Source: Flavobacteria bacterium BBFL7 (GTDB taxonomy: Bacteria; Bacteroidota; Bacteroidia; Flavobacteriales; Flavobacteriaceae). From it: a stretch of 64,000 nt of DNA. The notes below the pieces were generated by a model, which did no database searches, was not told the DNA's origin, and was given only the letters and a program-made list of their open reading frames with translations. Every line of letters begins with the position of its first letter. Positions within the stretch are counted from its first letter, which is position 1. Where the stretch lies: assembly GCA_000153385.1 (NCBI GenBank), contig CH672374.1, forward strand, positions 349,119 to 413,118. Reading direction: 5' to 3'. Made by a program: the position numbers and the translations under genes. Positions 1 to 8,400 of the stretch are shown here, one piece after another.

Positions 1-449
1 AGATCATCAACCTCTACATAATTAAAATCTTCTGCAGCCGCAGTATCTAGAATTTTCTGTCCTTCTACACCATTTAAAAATTCTCCTTTATTATTTAAGA
101 GTTTAAGGGCATTCCACTGTTTTGGATTATGACTGGCTGTTAAAATAATTCCTCCATCTGCATTTTCAATAGGCACTGCTACTTCTACCGTTGGTGTTGT
201 ACTCAAACCTAAATCAATAATGTGACAGCCCATACCAACTAAAGTATTTTGAACTAAAGCTTGAATCATCGCACCACTCAAACGGGCATCTCTACCTATT
301 ACCACAGTAGGACTCTTTTTACCAGAAGCTTCTTTAATCCATTTTGCGTAAGCAGATGCAAATTTTACTGCATCTAATGGTGTTAAATTATCACCTGGCT
401 CACCACCAATGGTTCCTCGAATTCCAGAAATAGATTTTATAAGTGTCAT
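1..449 (-). CDS. glmM: Phosphoglucosamine mutase / phosphomannomutase family, N-terminal part (runs off the left edge)
   Basis: Only the first ~149 residues are in the window; the gene continues beyond base 1. The protein opens MTLIKSISGIRGTIGG and has the TASHNPKQWN loop near residue 100, where the serine is the phosphate-carrying active-site residue of alpha-D-phosphohexomutases. In this family GlmM interconverts glucosamine-6-P and glucosamine-1-P for peptidoglycan precursor synthesis. The opening is typical of Bacteroidota members annotated GlmM, but a phosphomannomutase specificity cannot be excluded without the C-terminal half. The ATG at 449 is preceded by a good -7/-33 promoter pair. 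Divergent from the gene starting at 513. Confidence 0.85.
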   Translation of the reverse strand, partial: MTLIKSISGIRGTIGGEPGDNLTPLDAVKFASAYAKWIKEASGKKSPTVVIGRDARLSGAMIQALVQNTLVGMGCHIIDLGLSTTPTVEVAVPIENADGGIILTASHNPKQWNALKLLNNKGEFLNGVEGQKILDTAAAEDFNYVEVDD

Positions 450-473
450 AGAAAAAATACTTTACATTTACCA

Positions 474-504
474 CAAAAGTAAGAGTACTCAACGCCATCT
501 ACAA
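474..504 (-). promoter_or_regulatory. Promoter of glmM (Bacteroidota type)
   Basis: On the minus strand TACTTTTG (481-474) matches the Bacteroidota -7 consensus TAnnTTTG. A TTG at 504-502 sits 20 bases upstream, as expected for the -33 element. The predicted transcript start is about 467, giving a leader of roughly 20 bases before the ATG at 449. Confidence 0.6.
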
Positions 505-512
505 CTGCAACC

Positions 513-1106
513 ATGAATTATCTCGCACATATTTATCTTTCTGGAAATGATACTGAATTACGTATTGGAAACTTTATCGCAGATTCTGTTCGTGGAAAAG
601 ATTTTTCAATGTTTCCAGAGCGTGTAGCTCAAGGTATTATTTTACATAGACATATTGATACCTTTACAGATTCACATCCTATTGTAAAACTAAGTAAGAA
701 CCTCATACGAGAGGAATACGGTCACTGGAGTAGTGTTATTGTTGATCTCTATTATGACCACTTTCTTGCTGCAAACTGGTCTGATTTCCATAAGGAACCA
801 CTTGATATATATGTTGAACAATTTTATTCTGATTTAAAAGAGAATTATAACATACTTCCAGAAAAGGTGCAGAAGTTTTTACCTTACATGGTAGATCAAA
901 ATTGGATTAGCAGCTATGCAACTGTAGATGGGATTTCACGCATCTTTCATCAAATGAATCATCGTACAAAAAACCGCAGTAAAATGAACTTTGCGCCTAT
1001 AGAGCTTGTTAAATACTATAATGAAATGGAGCGTCACTTTAGAGAGTTTTTTGAGGATCTAGAGTTTCATGTGAAGAAGCAGTTAGTTTATATTGATAAT
1101 GGATAA
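513..1106 (+). CDS. acpH: Acyl carrier protein phosphodiesterase (DUF479 family)
   Basis: 197 residues, the normal length of the ACP phosphodiesterase family, which removes the phosphopantetheine arm from holo-ACP in the cytoplasm. The start MNYLAHIYLS, the GNFIADSVRG segment, LHRHIDTFTDSHP and the DLYYDHFLAANW segment are the family's hallmarks; the conserved His and Asp residues in these blocks are the metal-binding candidates of an HD-like fold. No signal peptide. It is divergent from glmM, and its stop codon is followed directly by a palindromic repeat (1107-1126) and a terminator. The physiological role of AcpH in Bacteroidota is not well established. Confidence 0.85.
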   Translation: MNYLAHIYLSGNDTELRIGNFIADSVRGKDFSMFPERVAQGIILHRHIDTFTDSHPIVKLSKNLIREEYGHWSSVIVDLYYDHFLAANWSDFHKEPLDIYVEQFYSDLKENYNILPEKVQKFLPYMVDQNWISSYATVDGISRIFHQMNHRTKNRSKMNFAPIELVKYYNEMERHFREFFEDLEFHVKKQLVYIDNG

Positions 1107-1126
1107 TACGCTTTCGCGAAAGCGTA
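1107..1126. repeat. Palindromic repeat, copy 1 (20-bp perfect palindrome)
   Basis: TACGCTTTCGCGAAAGCGTA begins at the base after the acpH stop codon and runs directly into the A-tract of the terminator that follows. Intergenic copy of the dispersed GCTTTCGCGAAAGC family. Confidence 0.95.
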
Positions 1127-1127
1127 A

Positions 1128-1161
1128 AAAAAAGCCTTTGTTGTTAAACAGAGGCTTTTTT
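1128..1161. terminator. Bidirectional terminator between acpH and the T9SS gene
   Basis: A 10-bp stem (AAAAAAGCCT paired with AGGCTTTTTT) with a 14-base loop lies between two convergent genes. The A- and T-tracts make it work as an intrinsic terminator in both directions. Confidence 0.8.
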
Positions 1162-1179
1162 AATAGAATATTTTTTTAT

Positions 1180-2949
1180 TTAATCTAGTATAATCTTATG
1201 CGATGAAAGTTGATTTGCATCCATAATATTCATAATATAAGTTCCTTTCTTTAAAGTAATAGGTAAATTAATTTTTAACGTATTACCTATAGAGCTAATC
1301 GATTGAGGATCAATTTTAATTTCCTGACCAAGCATGTTTGATAATTTAAAGTTTGCTTCATCTTTTAAACCAGAAATATGAATAGTATGATCATCTGTAG
1401 GGTTAGGATATACACTAACTTTATTATCTAAATTGAAGTTATCATTTGATAAGGTTACATTAGAAAATTTAATTTGAAAACGATTTTCATGTACACTTTC
1501 AGGTATAGATGAATCTATAGTAAAATTATAAGTTGTGGAACCATTTGACGATAAAGCAGTATATGAATTTAAAAATGAATCATATAAATATGCTGGAGTA
1601 ATAATTCCCTCGATTGAAATATTTAAATCATATTGAGACGATCTATAATTAGTTGCAATTAAATCGATATTATCACCATCTTGTATAGATTGTCTGTTTT
1701 CAATACTTAATAATTGACCACCATTTTTAATAGATATGTTTTCATCAATGTTAGTGAATTTTAAAGCATCTCGTGAATTAACTAGATTACTAGAGGTAGC
1801 ATTAACATTAAGGACCACGGCATCTCTTTCTCTAGATCCTTGTGCATATTCTGTAGATTCAAATAACTGAATCTTTAAACGAGAATTATTAATAGGAACT
1901 GAAAAGATATTTAATGCTTGCTGATTTACCTCTTTATTATTTTCTTCAAAAGTCAGGCTTGTTGATCCGTTATTTAAAGTGGTTACAAAAAATGCAGAAT
2001 TAGGTTGAAGATAATTATTAAAACCACTACTAACATTTGAAGTATTATTACTAATATCAACAGTGACATAAGATCCTCTAGTGTTAATAGTAGGATCCCA
2101 GAAATAAACAAAATTTGAATTAAGATTAGTAGAAACTGATAGAACCTCATTTAAATCAACAGGTGCTTGATATGGATTACCAACAAAATTAAATTCACCT
2201 GCAATTGAACTTAAATTTGAGACTGTTTCGGTACCTGTTTTTAAACTTCCTGTCGCTCTTAATACTGTGTTAGTTGCAACCGCAGTATTATTGGATAGGT
2301 CTGTAGTACGGTCACCTCTGATAAATAATCGATAAGGTGATCCCGCAACAAGAGTCGTTACATCTGTATTTTGAGGAGTTGTCCAAGATTGATTTATATT
2401 ATCATATCCAAATAAAGAAGGACTACCAGTAGCAGTAATGTCAAAACCATTTGCACCAGTTATTGAACCTGTAATATGAGTTCCAAATGATCCTAAAGTA
2501 GATCCGTTTTCTTGCCAATTTTCATAAATACTTCCAGTAGAATTTACAGAAGAAGATATAAACCTGAATGCTCTCTTTGCAGGTATGAAACGCTCTGTTG
2601 TGAATAATCCATTTACTACACCAATTACTTCATCAACAAAGGCTGTTCCATTAATACCACTTTTTAAGGTTATAATATTATTGCTGTTGACGGTTAAATC
2701 ATCTTCAATACTGAGTAATTCTGTAATGTTTAAATTGAGATTAACCGTGGTTTCATTTTCTATTATAAATACATCAATATTAAAATCATTACCATTAACC
2801 TGTTGAGGAACTGTTCCCGACATGATGATACTCGTTCCAAGATCTGTTATGGACCCATCATTATAAAGGTTTTCTGTAATAGTTATTCCTCCATTAGACA
2901 AAGCTAAATCTGCGCCACTATCGATAGTAACATTTTTAAACAATGTCAT
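1180..2949 (-). CDS. C-terminal part of a frameshifted T9SS-secreted sugar dehydrogenase (T9SS type A sorting domain)
   Basis: 589 residues counted from the internal ATG at 2949, but the frame is open further upstream to about 3075. There it reads in phase with the lamin-tail region of the preceding gene (TGENINFIYDNGW, then DPSGSSYQATDA). So this is not a separate gene but the 3' half of one gene broken by a 1-base loss or 2-base gain near 3076-3080. It has no signal peptide of its own. The last ~80 residues hold VYPNPT followed by a short beta-sandwich ending in KIILD, the type A sorting signal used by the T9SS to export and anchor cargo. The middle resembles the beta-rich filler regions common in flavobacterial secreted proteins. 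As it stands, the first half would not be exported through the T9SS. Confidence 0.75.
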   Translation of the reverse strand: MTLFKNVTIDSGADLALSNGGITITENLYNDGSITDLGTSIIMSGTVPQQVNGNDFNIDVFIIENETTVNLNLNITELLSIEDDLTVNSNNIITLKSGINGTAFVDEVIGVVNGLFTTERFIPAKRAFRFISSSVNSTGSIYENWQENGSTLGSFGTHITGSITGANGFDITATGSPSLFGYDNINQSWTTPQNTDVTTLVAGSPYRLFIRGDRTTDLSNNTAVATNTVLRATGSLKTGTETVSNLSSIAGEFNFVGNPYQAPVDLNEVLSVSTNLNSNFVYFWDPTINTRGSYVTVDISNNTSNVSSGFNNYLQPNSAFFVTTLNNGSTSLTFEENNKEVNQQALNIFSVPINNSRLKIQLFESTEYAQGSRERDAVVLNVNATSSNLVNSRDALKFTNIDENISIKNGGQLLSIENRQSIQDGDNIDLIATNYRSSQYDLNISIEGIITPAYLYDSFLNSYTALSSNGSTTYNFTIDSSIPESVHENRFQIKFSNVTLSNDNFNLDNKVSVYPNPTDDHTIHISGLKDEANFKLSNMLGQEIKIDPQSISSIGNTLKINLPITLKKGTYIMNIMDANQLSSHKIILD

Positions 2950-2957
2950 ATCTGAAA

Positions 2958-5396
2958 TTAAACCAGATCCATTTTGAATTGTTGCATCCGTAGCTTGATA
3001 GCTTGATCCACTTGGATCATAAGGTGTCCAACCGTTATCATAAATAAAATTAATATTTTCTCCAGTTCCATCAGTAGTTCATTATAACTTGTGATGCCTT
3101 CTATAATCCATTCTGATGCAATCCAGGTATCACTAGCTTGAGATACTGTAATTTTTCTAATTGCTCGAGAATCATTATAATCCCAAGCCTGACCATCTCC
3201 ATTCTGACCTACTACACCATAAATATCCACAATTTGTGATGTTCCAGTATGTAATATATAAGCATCATTTCCATTACCGTTGATATAACCATAAGCTACA
3301 AGATCTGGGTTTGAGGATCCTTCTGCCCTACCAATAGTATAGTATTGACCAGGCTGTAAAATACCTGTTAAACTAACGGAATTGAAATTTGATCCACCGT
3401 CGTAAGTTATAGCTAGTTTAAAATCTTCGGACTGTAAATCTACAGGACTACTTCCATAATTAAATATCTCAACGTAGGCGTCATTAACATCTGTGCTTAC
3501 CACCTCTGATATAATTACAGTTGGCTCTAAAGAAATAGTTGTTGTTGCATTTGCCTCTGGAGCGGCTTGAGTTGTTAGAAAATCAATATCTGATCCAATA
3601 TTTGCATATGCAGTAATCTGAAAATAGTAAGTCGTATTCTCATCAAGATCATCAAATGTATACGTTTCTAAACCATTATTAACCAATACTAAACCACTAC
3701 CGTCTGCTATATCTAAATCCTGAGATGGTTGAGTACCATCGATAAAAACAGGAAAATTACCTGATGTAGTACTAATTGCAATAGCATAACCATCTGCAAG
3801 ATTAGTCCCTATTACATCTGTCCAATTGAGAACTATATCTAGTCCTGCATCAGTAGCAGTAAATCCTGTTACTTGATTAGATGGTTCTGGGAAAACTTGG
3901 TATTCAAATTTAAATACTGCACCTGGGTTTTGAATCGTTAAAAAAGAACTTCCAGATGGTCCAGAAGTTGATCCACCACTATCCGTGACTGCATAAATAG
4001 TATTACCATCAGGTGAAATTGCGATATCTCTATATCTATCTATTGAAGAATGAAATTCTATTAAATCTGTATTTACAGTATTAGTTGCATCAACACCATA
4101 TCTATAGATAGCTCCTTTTTTCAAGGTAGGCACAAAGATATTTTTTGAAAAAGGGAAGTTTCCGTTATCTTCATAAATATCAATACTAGAAGGTGCAACA
4201 GTAGGCCATGATAAAAAACCTCCTTGAGGAACACTAGATACAGTACTACCATATGTCGCAATAGGTCCTTGAAAATCTACTGGTAAGGTAAAATCCGTTT
4301 CCTTATGAGTTACAGAACCTGCTGGACACTCATTATCATTAGTATTACACCCAGGTGCAGAAGCTTTAATACATTGTTCATATCCCTGATCATCCTGCTC
4401 ACCTACAATTAGTGGCCATCCATAGTTTTTACCTGGTACTATAATATTCACTTCATCATCCACACGATCACCATGTTCTGATTGAAATAATGTTCCATTG
4501 CTGTCAAAAATAATACCTTGAGCATTTCTATGACCATAAGTATAGATATGACTTCTTACTTTATCTGAGTCTGGACGATTAGTATCGGCATTATCAGGAA
4601 AGGGAGAATTTGAGAATGGATTTGCCATAGAGCCATCAGGGACTTCAAATGGATAAAACTTTGGATTATCAGAAGGTATAGATCCATCTAAATTAATTCT
4701 AAGTAATTTTCCTTGATAACTACTCCAATCTTGACTGTTAACTTGAGATTGTGTTGGTAAAGCTTGTGCCTGTACAAGTTTACATTTGTTTGCAAATTGA
4801 TTATGACCTTGATCACCTACAGTATAATAGATTTTTAAGTCAGGACCAATTTTCATTCTTCCTGAATTATGATCATTACTTGCATTTATTCCTTCAATAA
4901 GTACAAATCTTGAAGCTGGAATTAAAGTTGAAGTTGCATTATCATATTCAAAACGAGTTATTCTTAATCTACGTGGTTGTCCTGTCGTATCTGTATTATC
5001 ATAATATGTATAAGCTAGATATACATAATTATTAACTGTAGTAGTAACATCTGAAAATAAATCCGGATGAATAGCCATTCCCATTAATCCATCTTGACCT
5101 GCATCACTATACACCTCATTATGAAGGTCTAACATTATAGTTTTTACACCAGTAGTGGGATTTACTCTAACGACTCTTTCTCCGTATAACGTGCCATCAT
5201 CATTATTATCATTTGTAGCTCTCTCTGTTATCCAAAGCCAAGCATCAGGTCCATAAGAGATTTCATTAGGATAAGAAACTAACTGATTTGTATTAGCTAA
5301 TTTGGTCACTGTCCAATTCCTACTATTTGTTTCTGGGTTCTGTGCAAACAAAATGGTAGTACAGCATAGTACTATTAAAAAAATAGATTTTTTCAT
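2958..5396 (-). CDS. Secreted PQQ-dependent sugar dehydrogenase-like protein with FN3 and lamin-tail domains (5' half of frameshifted gene)
   Basis: Signal peptide MKKSIFLIVLCCTTILFAQ. Residues ~30-480 are a GSDH/sorbosone-dehydrogenase beta-propeller: GLMGMAIHPD, HNSGRMKIGPD, GKLLRINLDG, YGHRNAQGI and SEHGD are family blocks, the last two lining the PQQ/calcium and sugar site. Residues ~505-620 look like a fibronectin type III domain and ~625-778 like a lamin-tail domain (VIISEVVSTDVNDAYVEIFN). After NELLMEL the reading changes to an unrelated tail of about 30 residues that ends at 2958; the natural continuation is in the frame of the gene at 1180-2949. The intact product would be roughly 1400 residues. 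Likely role is periplasmic or surface oxidation of aldose sugars; the substrate is unknown. Confidence 0.75.
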   Translation of the reverse strand: MKKSIFLIVLCCTTILFAQNPETNSRNWTVTKLANTNQLVSYPNEISYGPDAWLWITERATNDNNDDGTLYGERVVRVNPTTGVKTIMLDLHNEVYSDAGQDGLMGMAIHPDLFSDVTTTVNNYVYLAYTYYDNTDTTGQPRRLRITRFEYDNATSTLIPASRFVLIEGINASNDHNSGRMKIGPDLKIYYTVGDQGHNQFANKCKLVQAQALPTQSQVNSQDWSSYQGKLLRINLDGSIPSDNPKFYPFEVPDGSMANPFSNSPFPDNADTNRPDSDKVRSHIYTYGHRNAQGIIFDSNGTLFQSEHGDRVDDEVNIIVPGKNYGWPLIVGEQDDQGYEQCIKASAPGCNTNDNECPAGSVTHKETDFTLPVDFQGPIATYGSTVSSVPQGGFLSWPTVAPSSIDIYEDNGNFPFSKNIFVPTLKKGAIYRYGVDATNTVNTDLIEFHSSIDRYRDIAISPDGNTIYAVTDSGGSTSGPSGSSFLTIQNPGAVFKFEYQVFPEPSNQVTGFTATDAGLDIVLNWTDVIGTNLADGYAIAISTTSGNFPVFIDGTQPSQDLDIADGSGLVLVNNGLETYTFDDLDENTTYYFQITAYANIGSDIDFLTTQAAPEANATTTISLEPTVIISEVVSTDVNDAYVEIFNYGSSPVDLQSEDFKLAITYDGGSNFNSVSLTGILQPGQYYTIGRAEGSSNPDLVAYGYINGNGNDAYILHTGTSQIVDIYGVVGQNGDGQAWDYNDSRAIRKITVSQASDTWIASEWIIEGITSYNELLMELEKILILFMITVGHLMIQVDQAIKLRMQQFKMDLV

Positions 5397-5430
5397 TTTT
5401 TGTAAATAAATTGATTGGTTAGTAAAATAA

Positions 5431-8400
5431 TTATTGAACAGCTAGTTTTACTGTTCTATTAGAGTTATTAGTGCTAAGATTTACCAAATAAATACCCGTT
5501 GAGATTTGAGGTATTTTAATACCTGATTGCTCATTAATTAATTCGCTTTCGCGAAAGCTTGAAATTAATTTTCCTGATAGGTCGTAAATGTCTAAACCAG
5601 TCAGTGCTTGATTTAATCCTTGAATTGAAATTAACGAACTATCATTATCATAGTACACTAATAAATCATCAATCTCTAGAGAAGAATTAGATAAAGTCGT
5701 TGGGTTATAGAAAACAATATCAAATCTATCTTCATCAATACCATCGGTACTAAAATAAAAATGATAATCTGATGCTCTTATATCATGGTATACATTTAAC
5801 TCATTGTCTTTTAACCAGACCTCTTGAGTTAAATCTATATTAGTAAAGTCAGTTGATGTAATTTTATATAAATTACCCGTGATTCCTTTAACTGCGAGAT
5901 TTACTACTTTATCATCAGTTATATCATTAAATGATTTTATGACAAATTGTTGGCCTTGAGAAGGTACAAAGAAATCAGTTTCATTCAATGTTCCCGTCAA
6001 ATAAGCATCATAACCATAATCATAGCCATCAGAAAGTCCACTATCAAAACCAATTGCTATTTGACGACTAGCACCAGTATCTGAAATTAACTCAAGACGA
6101 ATTAATTTAATATTTAAGTCTTGATAGCTAGACCTATCAGCAGTAGCTTGACTAGAACCAGGAGCTGCTAAAAATATACTTTCATTTAATGCTTCTTGTT
6201 TAAATACCCTTTGAGAATTATTAAATTCAATAGATCCATTATTAGTGATAGTCACAAAGAATGCTTGAGATACTGGTAAAAAGAATGTAGGTAATATAGC
6301 TGGACCGGCACCACCATTAAGATATCCTAAACCAGGGTATTGCGCTGCTTTAACGGTTGCCATCTTAGTAATTGTAGCATATCCACCTTCATAGTAGGCC
6401 AATTGATGATTTGTGCCTCTAAATTGATCCCATAAATAAACAGCTCCATCTATCACACCTGCATTATCATCAATAAATTCTCTTGCATCAAATGCAGATG
6501 GGTAAGGATTACCTAATAAAGAAGATGTTATATTTCCACTTATATGAGGTATTGCAGGAATACTAATTAAACCGTTATTGGGTTTACCTTTAAATAAATA
6601 CTCTTGATATCCTAAAGCATTTCCAGTTCCTTTTTGTGACCATCCATGTCCGGCTGCAATTTGAGTAACTGATGGATCGATTCTACTCCAGTCAGAATAT
6701 GTAGCACCATTTAGGAAAGTATGTAACCATCTTCCACTAATAGTAACAGGAGATGTTACTGGTGGTGTTCCTACATTGATACCCGTAAATTGCACAGGTC
6801 CTACATTATCTTCTAAATTAGATAATTGAAAAGAATTATTATTAGTTGTTGAGTTAATCTCACCCACAGGAGAACTCCAGTAATTATATGAATACACATT
6901 TGCTTCTCCTTGCTGCTTTCTAGTAATAAAACCATTACTTGATACATCCAAATCACTACTAATAGTTTGAACTAATTGAGCATCACCTTCTAAATCTATA
7001 TTCCCATCTAGTAAAACATACCAAGAATTCTCTATATAATTACCATCATTAACATCAATAGACCCAGAAGTTTCAAGCACAATTCCAATAGTTGAAATAC
7101 TATTGTCTAATACGGTTTCATGAGCTATTCTTACAATGGTGTAATCATAATTAAAAAGATCACTAGCTTCCCATACTGTATTTTGAACAAACGTACTATT
7201 TGATGATAACAATCCATCTTGATTGGTTACATAAGGAATAGGTGCTGTTTGAATTACAATTTCCTTTACATTATACATTTTAATGTCTATATTATTGGTA
7301 ACATCGTGAACAATATCTCCTTCAATACGGGTTATATCATAATAAATTGCTAATTCATTCCACAACATACTAGTGTCTTTAGGTAACACTACTCCTGTCA
7401 AATATGAACCGTTAGCTTCAATCTCTTGATACATAATTCTTCTCAAGTCATTGATATCTTGTGCACTATTAAAAACACGTATTTCATCTAGATATCCTCG
7501 ATAGTAATTAGAATTACCTGCTATTGACGAATTTCCAACTGTAAAAGGATTACCTGATAAGGATGACAACGGTAAGCCTGATGTAGCAATTACGCCTTCT
7601 TCTACTCCATTGATATAGAGTGTCATATTTACAGAATCATAACTAGCCGCTATATTCATCCATTTCACATCTGAAATAGTATTTGTGGAAGTAATGGAAA
7701 AAACATTTCCTCCGTTATCTAAAGCTTGTAAAACAACATTTCCAGAAGCGTTTAAAACAATATTAAAGTTTTCTTCACCCATAATTACAGCATCAGTCGT
7801 GGTATGATCTGCTAAAACCCAGACCATCATAGATGAACTATTCAATCCAGCAGTTATAGGAACATTGGTTTGTAAGTAATCATTACGTCCATCAAAATAT
7901 ATAGATAAGTCATCATTTAGATCAATAGGTGCACCATAAATACCTGTATCAAAATCATTATTACCATCATTAATTCCATCTCTATCTACATCACCCGTAT
8001 TATCAACTCTTCCATCATTATTCATATCCTGATCAGCATAATAAGAGTTATCTATATCACTTCCGTTAGATAAATCATTTGCAGCATCATTACTATCAAT
8101 ATCTAAATAATCTGGAATTCCATCATTATCTGTATCTAGAGGTAAAATAAAAGATGATGTTCCATGATCATCATCATCAGTATCATCATCATTATTATCT
8201 ATACCAGATAACAATCCGTCTCCATCAAATTGATCATTAAAAATTCCAGTAGTTGCATCTGTTCCTTCCCCTATACCATCACCATTGACATCTAAATCTC
8301 CTAGACCATCGTATTCTAATACATCAAAAACACCATCATTATCACTATCTAAATCTAAATAGTCAGGAACGGTATCACCATCACTATCTTGAGGACTAAA

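Noticed and set aside
2958-3095. Programmed ribosomal frameshifting as the cause of the split sugar dehydrogenase
   Set aside because: No slippery heptamer or downstream structure is evident at the switch point; a simple 1-base loss explains the data better.
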